From positions 187,808,559-187,872,558 of the forward strand of contig NC_053391.1 in assembly GCF_905171765.1 (NCBI RefSeq): 64,000 bases of DNA, written 5' to 3'. Below, one piece after another: positions 10,931-21,121 of the stretch (position 1 is its first letter; the number at the start of each line of letters is the position of its first letter). The notes below the pieces were generated by a model. It did not search any database and was not told the DNA's origin. It saw nothing but the letters and a program-made list of their open reading frames with translations. This stretch comes from Bufo bufo. Its lineage: Eukaryota > Chordata > Amphibia > Anura > Bufonidae. A program made the translations under genes and the position numbers.

Positions 10931-11050
10931 AGCACTATGGGGTCATCTACGGGGGCACTGAGAAGGGGTATTTTATATTGGCACATTATGGGAACATTAG
11001 CTCAACTAGGGGCATTACAAAGGGGTATGTTTTGCACATTATAAGGAGAA

Positions 11051-11563
11051 TGTCATGCCCTGCTCTTACTATGTGCGGAGGTCGGCCAGAATAGCAGCAC
11101 GTGTTTAGTTTTGTTTTGGAGTCGTGCTGAACCCGCCTCCCATCAGGTGCACTGGGTGGGGTCACTGGTTTAAATATCACTCTAGTCCAGTGTTCTGAGC
11201 GGGTTATAGAAATCTGTCTGGCCTTGAAAGCAAGGAAGGAAGGTTGTCTGTTCCAGCTCAGAAAAGATAAGTGTGGTTTCAGTTTTTGTTGATTGCTGTC
11301 TAGGTTGTGTTTGTGTCATCTTTCCCATCCAGGTTCTGTGCGAGCAGGCTGCTCCTTTTCCCCTTTTCACCATCTCAGGGAATCTAGGGTGTTTTAGCCC
11401 AGGCACGAGGACACATCATTCCTACCTTCAAGGTCTGAATGTGGGCTGAGCAGTGCAGGGAAAGAGGTCAGGGTTTAGCTAGGAGGTGAGCCTTCCCCTG
11501 CTTCTCGTCTAGAGCCTGGTTGTTGGTTTATCTGTGTGTCTGAGTTCCCCGTCCGCCGTGACA
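11051..11563 (+). repeat. 5' LTR of element B
   Basis: It is 513 bp, starts TGTCATG and ends CGTGACA. It differs from the 3' LTR by a handful of substitutions and a short indel (TTTTGTTTTGGA here against TTTTGGA there). That suggests an insertion that is not very old. The sequence right after it (TTATAACCCGCC) should contain the primer binding site, but I cannot match it to a tRNA. Confidence 0.92.
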
Positions 11564-11605
11564 TTATAACCCGCCATACTGTGACTGCCATTACTCTGCG
11601 GTTTT

Positions 11606-12772
11606 GTGATGGCGTCAATTGATGCACTGGTTGACCGAATGCAGGGATTATTCATAGAGGTTACGGATCTGCATAGTTCGGTCACACGGTGTCAGAATGC
11701 TCTGGCATCAGGTGCAGGTCAAATTTGTGTGGAGCCAAAAGTGGCTCTTCCTGATCGATTTGCAGGGGGTACGGATGACTTTATCAGTTTTAGAGAGTCT
11801 TGCAAATTGAATTTTCGGCTGCGTCCATCGTCGTCAGGTGTTGAGAGTCAGAGGATAGGTATAATCATTTCTCTGCTTAAAGGGGACGCGCAATCCTGGG
11901 CCTTTTCTCTGCCGCCCGGTTCTCGGGCCCTGCGGTCGGTGGAAGAATTTTTTAAGGCCCTGGGATTAATCTACGATGACCCAAATCGGGTCTCGATGGC
12001 GGAATCGAGATTACGTAATTTATTTTAGGGTGAACATACTGCAGAGGCTTTTTGTATTGAGTTTAGGAGATGGGCTACCGAATCAGAGTGGAATGATCCC
12101 GCGTTACGTAGTCAGTTTTGTCAGGGGTTATCTGAGAGATTGAAAGATGCCCTTGCTTTTCATGAGTACCCAGATTCTTTGGAGAATGCAATGTATTTAG
12201 CAGTACGGTTAGATAGACGTATTAGAGAAAGGTGTAGGGCTCCCTCCGCGCTAGGGATCCCTTCTGTGAGTGGTTTCGTCTCTACTGCTTCCCAGGGTGA
12301 TGTTACAGGTAGCTCTGGGGTAGCGGAGGAACCCATGCAGCTGGGTAAGGTTTCTTGCCGTTCTGATAGTAGAGACTTTAGGAAATTGCACAAACTGTGT
12401 TACTACTGTGGGAAAAGTGGTCATTTTATTTTTGCTTGTCCTTTTGTTAAACCGCAGGTGGAAGAGAAAAAGAAAAAAAAAACTTTCCTGACTCTTGGTG
12501 GCGTGAATGGTGTGGTGGAGCAGGCAGGTATGCAAGCTCCCTGCAGTTCCCGTTTTCTCCTTCCTGCTGTGGTGGCGCTAGAGTCAAGAAAGATTTTTGT
12601 TGAAGTATTCCTTGACTGTGGTGCTGGGGTAAACCTAATTGACTCTCTTTTTCTTCAAAATCTGGGTCTAAGTAATTGCACTTTACAAAAAGAGATTCGG
12701 GTTTTTGCAATTGATTCTTCCCCTCTTTCTCAAAGGAGTCTTACTCACATTGTTCATGGTATTCACTTAAGG
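11606..12772 (+). pseudogene. Gag and start of protease of element B
   Basis: The frame is open from 11606 except for one TAG at 12026-12028, after which the same frame continues to the insertion point. The first part is a capsid-type gag (motifs LPDRFAGGTDDFISF and LLKGDAQSWAF) of the kind found in chromoviruses related to the domesticated PEG10/RTL genes. A perfect CCHC knuckle (CYYCGKSGHFIFAC) lies near 12399-12440. Protease starts near 12590 with FLDCGAGVNLID, where the usual DSG or DTG is DCG. The reading is cut at 12777 by element C. Confidence 0.85.
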
Positions 12773-12777
12773 TTGGG

Positions 12778-13720
12778 TGTAACGGAACGTCTAGCACCCC
12801 GACCCGGTTCCTCCGTTGATAGGTGCTCCTAGTGCTTCCAGAGGACTCCAAGCACTTCACTTGACACCGTCAGCACTGCAGACCCCACGAACCGGCGAAA
12901 CTTGGTGGAGGTCTCGCCGTCTCCTACCCACCCTGGACCTACGACAAGGCTCCAGTGGGTGAACCTCTCCTAAATGCAGAGACAGGAACCAGGAACAAGC
13001 TCTTACAAGAGCTTATACTCAGGGGAGTATTATGATATAGCAATCCCCAAGAGTGTAGTTATCCCATCCCCCAAACATGAGCCAAGACTTCATAAAGGGG
13101 CAAAGCAGGAACTCTTTAATGGGTTATTTTTCAGCCTTTTATGCAGGTCTCCTAGCAAGGGACACTCCCCCTGGGGCCCTTGTAAAAGACTGTGACAGTT
13201 TATATTTTAGCCAATCACATGCATTTACAGTATTGAAACCCTCCCAGCAATTGTGCATAAAATCCCCTTCCCTCTGTCTGTAACGCAATCAACAAAATAC
13301 AATGAGCATTGTCTGAGACGCAATTAACTAACACACTGGCATTGTCTGAGACGCAATCCACAGAATACAATTACCAAACGTAATGGGCTAACTTAATCAC
13401 TACCAGACAGAAAACACAAATTTTTCCCAACACACAGAAAACACCTCAAAACCCCACACATCCCCATAATGTATACATCCATGGATAGCTCGGATCTGGG
13501 TGAACAACATATCCAAAAATCACCCAGATCCGAGCAGGGGTTCCCGAATTCACATTTGGCCGGCCGCAAGCATGGCTTTCCTGCCCAAAACAGTTCAACA
13601 GATTTAAGCTGTGCGGCCGGTCTGTCTTCTCCTTCAAAGTTAGTATGGGCCATAATCCTGGGGCAGGAGGCTGGCAAACAGCCCCCTCCAAAACACTGTG
13701 GCGAGGTTGGTTTCGCCACA
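12778..13720 (-). repeat. 3' LTR of element C
   Basis: It is 943 bp and closely similar to the copy at 15555-16507. Visible differences include a 9 bp duplication (AAGGCTC area) and a short extra piece (CCATGGAAGT) present only in the other copy. The stop codon of the 597-codon ORF lies about 80 bp inside it. Confidence 0.9.
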
Positions 13721-15433
13721 CATCTCCCCCTCCCAGGGAAGACTAACCAGATACCTGACCTCACACCGGTCAGTACCTGAGTTAGTCTGGCAGTCCACCC
13801 ACAACCCAATACTGGACCTGTTGAATTTTGGGGCCTGACTCTGTTCTGTATGTCCCCAGCTGTTGAGTGGGCATCTGCTACTCCTTGCTTCCTTGTGGTT
13901 CTCTAGCTTGGAGCTGTAGGTACTTGGTGGGCAGAGGCCAACTGCGCTCTTCCCAGATACCAGCTCTTCCGCTGGGGTAGCCAGTGGGGAGTCAACCTCT
14001 GGACAAGAGGATAGGGGAGGGCAGAGGCCGACTGCACTCTGCCCAGATGCCAGCTCTTCCGCTGGGGTAGCCTGTGGGAAGTCCGGCTCTGGAGAAGAGG
14101 ATAGGTGAGGGCAGAGGCCAACTGCGCTCTGCCCAGATGCCAGCTCTTCCGCTGGGGTAGCCTGTGGGAAGTCCGGCTCTGGAGAAGAGGATAGGGGAGG
14201 GCAGAGGCCGACTGCGCTCTGCCCAGATGCCAGCTCTTCTGCTGGGGTAGCCTGTGGGAAGTCTGGCTCTGGAGAAGAGGATAGGGGAGGGCAGAGGCCG
14301 ACTGTGCTCTGCCCAGATGCCAGCTCTTCTGCTGGGATGGGGTCAGGGAATCCTGCCCCCAAGACCTTGTTGCGGATCAGCTGTGGAGAGGAGGGATCGT
14401 TTACCTCCTCCTCCTGGCATTCCTGCAGGGTTGGTGGGGGATCCGTACCGGCCGTCCAGCATCCCGGTAGGCCTGGTGCAGAGACTGCGGTCCAATCTGC
14501 ACCATCGGAGTTAGGGGTGCTGTCCCCCTGTGGTTGGGGAGAGAGACCGGTTGTCTCCTCTCCCTTCAAAGTACAGTGCCGCTGGGGAGTGAGCCCGACT
14601 GTCTCCACTACCCGTGATGCTGGTTGTGGCAGGGGTGAGGGACTGACAATCTCCTCCCCCTGGACTCCCAGTGGCAGTTGGGGATCTGGGCCGCCTCCCC
14701 AGCCACCCTGTTGGGCCGGTGGAGTTACTACGGTCCCATCTCCACCTGCTGACTGGGGTTCCTCCCAGTACCAGTCTATGAAGTCCCCTACCTCCACATT
14801 TCGTGAGGAAGTAGGGGATACCTCCACTGTGACTTGCCAGGGGTAGGGCTGCAGGTCTGGGCCTGGTATCCAACTGTCTTGTATCTTGCGCTGGGCTTGA
14901 ATGGAGCGAAACAACTGTTGATAATCTTGCTCCAGCTCCCACTCCCTTTGGACCAGAAAGGTCAGATCTGCCCTCACACCACTAGTTGTAGGCCAATTGT
15001 GCAAGTCCCCCCTGTAGTCAGTAATGTCCCAAAATCTAGATTCTTCTGTGCTCCCATAGTCAATGTCTTCAAAAGACTCCCACAATAACCCAGGGCAATT
15101 ATATTCCTCACCTTCAGGCTTGGCGTACTCCTCCATCCATGGAGACTGTCGTACTGTGTCCCACCATAGTGCTTGGTAAGCGTCATCCAGCCAGGTTTCC
15201 TGCCATACCAGTGTCTCAAGCTCTGACACCCACTCCGTCAATGGTTGCTCTCCCAGTAGAGGTAGTCGCAGCGCCAATCGCATTCGTAATCTCTGCTCCT
15301 CACTGGGAAGACTCTCACCCCTCCGACGCTGCACGTCCTCCAGGGCCTGGTACCATACGCCTTTCCGCTCGGCATCCCTGTAATCAGGGTAAACTTCCTC
15401 CTGGAATGCTGTGCAGGAACCAACGGCATCCAT
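13640..15433 (-). CDS. 597-residue tryptophan-rich protein of element C, function unknown
   Basis: This is the longest open frame in the window. It has no internal stop and starts at an ATG about 120 bp after the 5' LTR of a minus-strand retroelement. Residues 1 to about 210 are rich in Trp, Glu and Leu and look helical (motifs LRMRLALRLPLLGEQPLTEW and QALWWDTV), resembling a gag-like structural region by position. The middle is proline-, glycine- and serine-rich and probably disordered. Residues about 363 to 512 are five 30-residue repeats with core PAEELASGQSAVGLCP. The C-terminus runs through the purine tract into the LTR. There is no protease, RT or zinc knuckle, so it would need help from another element. 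I do not recognise the family with certainty. Confidence 0.7.
   Translation of the reverse strand: MDAVGSCTAFQEEVYPDYRDAERKGVWYQALEDVQRRRGESLPSEEQRLRMRLALRLPLLGEQPLTEWVSELETLVWQETWLDDAYQALWWDTVRQSPWMEEYAKPEGEEYNCPGLLWESFEDIDYGSTEESRFWDITDYRGDLHNWPTTSGVRADLTFLVQREWELEQDYQQLFRSIQAQRKIQDSWIPGPDLQPYPWQVTVEVSPTSSRNVEVGDFIDWYWEEPQSAGGDGTVVTPPAQQGGWGGGPDPQLPLGVQGEEIVSPSPLPQPASRVVETVGLTPQRHCTLKGEETTGLSPQPQGDSTPNSDGADWTAVSAPGLPGCWTAGTDPPPTLQECQEEEVNDPSSPQLIRNKVLGAGFPDPIPAEELASGQSTVGLCPPLSSSPEPDFPQATPAEELASGQSAVGLCPPLSSSPEPDFPQATPAEELASGQSAVGLCPHLSSSPEPDFPQATPAEELASGQSAVGLCPPLSSCPEVDSPLATPAEELVSGKSAVGLCPPSTYSSKLENHKEARSSRCPLNSWGHTEQSQAPKFNRSSIGLWVDCQTNSGTDRCEVRYLVSLPWEGEMCGETNLATVFWRGLFASLLPQDYGPY
13894..14343 (-). 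repeat. Five tandem 90 bp repeats inside the 597-codon ORF
   Basis: The marker GCAGAGGCC occurs at about 13931, 14021, 14111, 14201 and 14291, exactly 90 bp apart. The unit is a multiple of three, so the frame stays open and each unit encodes 30 residues. The three inner copies are nearly identical, and the outer two are more diverged. Confidence 0.95.
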
Positions 15434-15554
15434 ATTGCTGTAGCCAGGGGCGCTGTACGGATACTAGCGTTGCCCTCAATTTTGTAAATCCACCAACGGT
15501 GTCTCCGAGCTGCTTCTCCTCACACTAGGACGCCATCCCACTGCTTGCCACCAA

Positions 15555-16507
15555 TGTAACGGAACGCCTAGCACCCCGACCGGGTACCTCCGTTGATAGG
15601 TGCTCCTAGTGCTTCCAGAGGACTCCAAGCACTCCACTTGACACTGTCAGCACTGCAGACCCCACGAACCGCCGAAACTTGGTGGGGGTCTCGCCGTCTC
15701 CTACCCACCCTGGACCTACGACAAGGCTCAAGGCTCCAGTGGGTGAACCTCTCCTAAAAGCAGAGACAGGAACCAGCTCTTACAAGAGCTTATACTCAGG
15801 GGAGTATTATGATATAGCAATCCCCAAGAGTGTAGTTATCCCATCCCCCAAACATGAGCCAAGACTTCATAAAGGGGCAAAGCGGGAACTCTTTAATGGG
15901 TTATTTTTCAGCCTTTTATGCAGGTCTCCTAGCAAGGGACACTCCCCCTGGGGCCCTTGTAAAAGACTGTGACAGTTTATATTTTAGCCAATCACATGCA
16001 TTTACAGTATTGAAACCCTCCCCGCAATTGTACACAAAATCCCCTTCCCTCTGTCTGTAACGCAATCAACAAAATACAATGAGCATTGTCTGAGACGCAA
16101 TTAACTAACACACTGGCATTGTCTGAGACGCAATCCACAAAATACAATTACCAAACGTAATGGGCTAACTTAATCACTACCAGACAGAAAACACAAATTT
16201 TTCCCAACACATAGAAAACACCTCAAAACCCCACACATCCCTATAATGTATACATCCATGGATAGCTCTGATCTGGGTGAACAACATATCCAAAAATCAC
16301 CCAGATCCGAGCAGGGGTTCCCGAATTCCATGGAAGTCACATTTGGCCGGCCGCAAGCATGGCTTTCCTGCCCAAAACAGTTCCACAGATTTAAGCTGTG
16401 CGGCCGGTCTGTCTTCTCCTTCAAAGTTAGTATGGGCCATAATCCTGGGGCAGGAGGCTGGCAAACAGCCCCCTCCAAAACACCGTGGCGAGGTTGGTTT
16501 CGCCACA
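15555..16507 (-). repeat. 5' LTR of element C
   Basis: It is 953 bp and bounded on the plus strand by TGTAACGG and CGCCACA. It is immediately followed by TTGGG, the target duplication, and by the continuation of element B protease. As the upstream LTR in minus orientation it should carry the promoter of element C, but I did not resolve a TATA box. Confidence 0.9.
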
Positions 16508-17610
16508 TTGGGTGATTCACATGTTGAGATTATGTCTTGTTTTGTCATGAAGGATTTGCCAGCTCCTATAGTTTTGGAGTTACCATGGTTGACTAAACAT
16601 AACCCAATTATAGATTGGCAAGCGAGACAAATCATTGGTTGGAGTGAGTTTTGTTCGGATAATTGTCTTAGCACATCTATCGCTGGTGTGTCCTCTACGG
16701 CTTTACCTCAGTATCTCTCAGATTTTGCGGATGTCTTTTCCGAGGGTGGGGCTCAGGAATTGCCCCCTCATCGTGACTATGATTGTCCAGTTAATCTCAT
16801 CCCAGGGGCTAAATTGTCAAAGTCTCGGCTTTACAACCTTTCTCAACCCGAAAGAGAGGTCATGCGAAAGTATATCGCCAAGAGTTTGGCAAAAGGTCAT
16901 ATTAGGCCATCTAAGTCTCCGCTGGCAGTAGGCTTGTTCTTTGTAAAAAAAAAAGGATGGATCGCTGAGACCATGTTTGGATTTCTGGGAATTGAACCGT
17001 ATTACGGTCCGGGATCCATATCCCCTGCCTTTGATCTCTGACCTTTTTGATCAGATTGTTGGAGCCAAGGTGTTCTCCAAGTTGGATTTGAGAGGGGCCT
17101 ACAATCTGATCAGAATCAAGGAGGGGGATGAGTGGAAAACGGCCTTCAATACGCACGAGGGTCATTTTGAGAATCCCTTTTGGGTTGACGAACGCGCCAG
17201 CAGTATTTCAGCGATTCGTCAATGACATTTTTCATCATTTGGTGGGGAGATTCGTGGTGGTTTATTTGGATGACATTTCAATTTACTCTCCTGATCTGAA
17301 GACCAGGATCATGTGATACAGGTCTTGACGATCCTTCGGGAGAATAAATTATATGCTAAATTGGAGAAATGTTTGTTTTCGGTGCAGGAGCTTCCGTTCT
17401 TGGGATATCTGCTTTCTGACTCGGGTTTTCGTATGGACCCCGAAAAGGTCCGGGCGGTTCTGGAGTGGGACCGACCAGAGAATCAGAAAGCTTTGATGAG
17501 GTTCCTGGGGTTTACTAATTATTATAGAAAATTTATTTCGAACTATTCTACCATTGTAAGACCTCTCACTGATATGACTAAGGAGGGTGCCGACGTCTCT
17601 GTCGGATGAG
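16508..17610 (+). pseudogene. End of protease and reverse transcriptase of element B
   Basis: Protease continues with the hydrophobic strand near 16565. RT then follows: [13 protein letters not shown] near 16918, [15 protein letters not shown] near 17073, [19 protein letters not shown] near 17177 and [11 protein letters not shown] near 17260, then the thumb and the LGFTNYYRKFI connection near 17508. Frameshifts lie in the A-run near 16955, near 17165 and near 17315. The catalytic YLDD is intact but the reading is not continuous. Confidence 0.88.
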
Positions 17611-18060
17611 GCATTGTGGGCCTTTTCGGCTATTAAGGAGCGTTTTGCGTCTGCTCCCATTCTGGTGCAGCCCGATGTGTCTCAGCCATTCGTAGTGAAG
17701 GTTGTTGCATCTGAGGTGGGTGTTGTAGCGGTGCTGTCGCAGGGTCCATCTCCTGGCAAATGGGTCCCGTGTGCGTTTTTCTCCAAGAAGCTCTTGGTCG
17801 CCGAGAGGAATTATGATGTTGGAGATAGAGAGTTGCTGGCTATCAAGTTGGCCTTTGAGGAATGGCGTCACTGGTTGGAGGGGCGTCTCACCCTGTTACG
17901 GTATATACAGACCATAAGAATTTGGCTTACTTGCAATCTGCCAAGCGTCTGAACCCTAGACAGGCCAGATGGTCACTGTTTTTTACCAGGTAAATTTTGT
18001 GGTTACCTTTCGCCCAGGGGTTAAGAACGTCAAGGCGGATGCCTTGTCTCGCAGCTTTCC
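17587..18060 (+). pseudogene. RNase H of element B
   Basis: The frame 17587-17952 shows the RNase H order: [18 protein letters not shown] (with the first acidic residue of the usual DAS replaced by A), FFSKKL, and [13 protein letters not shown] with the catalytic glutamate. A frame change follows before the VTYRPG-like tail and KADALSR near 18034. Loss of the first acidic residue and the frame change imply inactivity. Confidence 0.82.
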
Positions 18061-19520
18061 TGGGGGAGGTGATTCAGAGGATCCTGCTCCGATTTTAGCT
18101 GATGGGGTGGTGGTCTCCGCTCTGTACCCCGAATTGGAGATGGAGGTGTTGGGAGCTCAGGAGGGGGCAACTGGTTCTTGTGCCCTAGGGAGGTTGTTTG
18201 TTCCTGAAGGCCTGCGATACAAGGTATTCAAGGAACATCACGATACTGTCCTTGCTGGACATCCTGGTGGTAAGTCCACCTGGGATCTGGTGTCTCGGAG
18301 GTTCTGTGGCCAGGGTTACGTAAGAGCATTGAAGATTACGTGGCAGCTTGTGAGACCTGTGCTCGGTCAAAGGTTGCTCATGCTCGACCGGCTGGTTCAC
18401 TTCTTCCATTGTCAATTCCGTCTCGTCCTTGGACGCATTTGTCTATGGACTTTATTACGGATCTGCCGAGTTCCTCCGGGAGAACAGTCATTTTGGTGGT
18501 AGTTGACCGTTTCAGTAAAATGGCTCACTTTATATCTTTAACTAGTCTGCCTAACGCCAAGACTCTTGCGCAGATTTTTGTGGATAATATTGTGAGATTG
18601 CATGGTATTCCTTCGGATGTGGTCTCTGATAGGGGCACGCAGTTTGTCTCCAAGTTTTGGAGGGCGTTCTGTTCTCGGCTGGGCATTCAACTTTCGTTCT
18701 CTTCGGCTTTTCATCCGCAGTCGAATGGACAGACAGAGCGTACTAATCAAAATCTGGAGACCTACTTGAGGTGCTTTGTGGCTGAGAATCAGGAGGACTG
18801 GTCCTCATTCTTGTCCCTAGCAGAATTTGCTTTGAATAACCGTAGGCAGGAGTCCACGGGTAAGTCGCCATTTTTTGGTGCATACGGTTTTCATCCTCAG
18901 TTTGATACCTTTTCTGGGACTGGTTCCTCTGGGATGCCAGAGGAGGAGAGATTTTCTTCTGCCTTGTCCTCTATCTGGCGGAGGATCCAAGGGAATTTGG
19001 AGAAGATGGGTGAGAGGTATAAGCGAATGGCTGACAAGAGACATGTGACTGGTCCGGACCTGTGTATGGGTGATCTGGTGTGGTTGTCCACTAAAAATAT
19101 TAAATTGAGAGTGCCATCTTGGAAACTGGGTCCAAGATTTATCGGTCCGTACAAAATATCTGCGGTGATCAATCCAGTAGCGTTTCAGCTGGATATTCCG
19201 CAGACTTGGAGGATTCATGATGTGTTCCACAGGTCTTTACTAAAAAAATATGTGAAACCGGTGGAACCATCGCCATTGCCTCCTCCTACCGTTCTGGTCG
19301 ATGGAAATTTGGAGTTCGAGATCTCCAGGGTTCTCGACTCTAGAGTTCTTCGGGGTTCCCTTCAGTAGCTGGTACACTTAAGGGGATACGGCCCTGAGGA
19401 GAGGACGTGGGTTTCGGCGCTGGATGTCAGTGCCAGCCGATTGGTAAAGGCTTTTCATAGATCCCATCCGGATAAGGTTGGTCCGGGGTGTCCGGAGGTC
19501 ACCCGTAGAAGGGGGGGTAC
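18061..19520 (+). pseudogene. Integrase and chromodomain of element B
   Basis: The zinc domain has HHDTVLAGHPG near 18238 and CETC near 18349 in a different frame. The core (open frame 18340-19368) has all three acidic residues, in MDFITDLP, VSDRGTQF and SNGQTERTNQ. A GPY/F module follows (LGPRFIGPYKI near 19126). The C-terminus is a chromodomain (FEISRVLDSRV, then after a TAG at 19366-19368 [14 protein letters not shown]), which in chromoviruses guides insertion to chromatin marks. Confidence 0.9.
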
Positions 19521-20028
19521 TGTCATGCCCTGCTCTGACTATGTGCGGAGGTCGGCCAGAATAGCAGCACGTGTTTAGTTTTGGAGTCGTGCTGAACCCG
19601 CCTCTTATCAGGTGTACTGGGTGGGGTCACTGGTTTAAATATCACTCTAGTCCAGTGTTCTGAGCGGGTTATAGAAATCAGTCTGACCTTGGAAGCAAGG
19701 AAGGAAGGTTGTCTGTTCCAGCTCAGAAAAGATAAGTGTGGTTTCCGTTTTTGTTGATTGCTGTCTAGGTTGTGTTTGTGTCATCTTTCCCATCCAGGTT
19801 CTGTGCGAGCAGGCTGCTCCTTTTCCCCTTTTCACCATCTCAGGGAATCTAGGGTGTTTTAGCCCAGGCACGAGGACACATCATTCCTACCTTCAAGGTC
19901 TGAATGTGGGCTGAGCAGTGCAGGGAAAGAGGTCAGGGTTTAGCTAGGAGGTGAGCCTTCCCCTGCTTCTCGCCTAGAGCCTGGTTGTTGGTTTATCTGT
20001 GTGTCTGAGTTCCCCGTCCGCCGTGACA
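19521..20028 (+). repeat. 3' LTR of element B
   Basis: It is 508 bp, starts TGTCATG and ends CGTGACA, and is followed by the duplication GAGAA. It is preceded by the purine tract at 19507-19517. It is nearly identical to 11051-11563. An ORF of 74 codons on the minus strand occurs identically in both LTRs and is only an LTR reading. Confidence 0.92.
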
Positions 20029-20520
20029 GAGAATTATTTCTACTGGGGGGGGGGGCATTATGGTGGGCTTTATTACTCCCCATGATATGAGCCCCCTAGT
20101 AGGAGCACCAGCCTCTCCCTGCTCTGCTATCCCTCTGCCCCTTCTCCAAATCCTTATTATGAAATCTTTCTCATTAGGATAAAACACATCAGCTCCACCG
20201 AGCCCCCCAGCCAAGTGTTGAAGTGGTGTCCGCGATCCGCAAGGGTCAAGCCAAGTAATTGTAAGTTTTCATGTGAAATATGTTTATAGTTGATCTTTAT
20301 TATCGATTTTACATTGCAGATTTTTTTTTTTTCCAGCATATGGGTGAGATTTTATATTTTTATTATTTGGTCGAAAGGCTCATTGGGGGGGAGGGTGTAT
20401 TGTAACAGGACTGCCGTAGAATATCTAAAATAGCTAATCAAGTAAAATGTTGCATGCAACAATCATTAAATAGATGGCCAACAAAAAAGGGGCGGGTCAA
20501 AGGGCGTGGTAAAACACTGT

Positions 20521-20583
20521 CTGAGCATGCTGAGAGTTGTAGTTTTGCAACAGTTGGAGGCATCCTGGTTGGGAAAACACTGT
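20521..20583. mobile_element. Half copy of the hAT MITE family seen at 5687
   Basis: GTTGTAGTTTTGCAACAG and the terminal TGGTTGGGAAAACACTG match the right arm of the 137 bp element. The left arm is missing. It sits in the right portion of the hAT-like host element. Confidence 0.7.
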
Positions 20584-20875
20584 GATAATATGAACAATGG
20601 GGGTTCTACAAAAGAGCTATCGTGGGGCAAAGTTCATATTCGTGTTTGCACACGTGTTTTAAAATGAATGCTTTCCCCTTTTATAAACAAGTAAATAATG
20701 ACGCAATGCTGTGGGGCTGGTATGCAACTTTTTCCAGGGCTGGTTTTTATCCCCAGTCTGGCCCTGCTCAGCTTCCATCTTGGAGGGTTACAAAACCCCC
20801 ATAGTTAATTCTAGGTACCAGACCATAGAAGGGAAAAGATCACAGTATCTTCAGACAACTCAGAGAGGTAATGAA

Positions 20876-21113
20876 TAGAGATGAGCGAACTTCTGTTTTA
20901 AGTTCGGCGTCTAAAGTTCGGCTTCCGGTTAGCGGAGGATCCCGATATGGATTCTGAATTCCGTTGTGGTCCGTGGTAGCGGAATCAATAATAACCATTA
21001 TTGATTCCGCTACCACGGACCACAACGGAATTCGGAATCCATATCGGGATCCTCCGCTAACCGGAAGCCGAACTTTAGACGCCGAACTTAAAAGAGAAGT
21101 TCGCTCATCTCTA
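20876..21113. mobile_element. 238 bp fold-back hAT-type MITE
   Basis: It is an almost perfect palindrome starting TAGAGATGAGCGAAC and ending with the complement. GTAATGAA at 20868-20875 is repeated at 21114-21121 as a perfect 8 bp target duplication. ORFs on both strands are readings of the palindrome. A diverged relative lies at 24518-24702. Confidence 0.93.
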
Positions 21114-21121
21114 GTAATGAA

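Larger units (their letters stand above)
12778..16507 (-). mobile_element. Non-autonomous LTR retrotransposon on the minus strand (element C)
   Basis: Two LTRs of about 0.94 kb (12778-13720 and 15555-16507) flank 1.83 kb. In minus orientation each LTR starts TGTGGCGAAACC and ends CCGTTACA. The flanks TTGGG at 12773-12777 and 16508-16512 are a perfect 5 bp duplication, and element B protease resumes exactly there. On the minus strand a purine-rich tract GGGAGGGGGAGATG precedes the LTR at 13720, and TTGGTGGCAAGC follows the other LTR as a likely primer site. These fix the orientation. There is no pol. The single ORF is 597 codons. Confidence 0.93.
11051..20028 (+). mobile_element. Chromodomain-type Ty3/gypsy LTR retrotransposon (element B)
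   Basis: Two closely similar LTRs begin TGTCATGCCCTGCTC and end CGTGACA. The 5 bp flanks are GAGAA at 11046-11050 and 20029-20033, a perfect target duplication. Between them lie gag, protease, RT, RNase H, integrase and a chromodomain in that order, all on the plus strand. A polypurine tract (AGAAGGGGGGG) ends just before the right LTR. It is inactive: gag has a nonsense codon, pol has several frameshifts, and a second LTR element (12778-16507) is inserted in protease. Confidence 0.92.
9955..20766. mobile_element. hAT-like element that hosts the nested LTR elements
   Basis: The left end CAGGGCCGGACTGG begins at 9955. The right end, read on the opposite strand, is CAGGGCCAGACTGG and closes at 20766. 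The flanks are TTCAGCTT at 9947-9954 and CTCAGCTT at 20767-20774, 7 of 8 matching, as expected for an aged 8 bp hAT duplication. Without the LTR element at 11051-20028 the host would be about 1.8 kb. Its left part has GC-rich hairpins (around 9960-10330) and a minisatellite. No transposase was seen. Confidence 0.7.
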
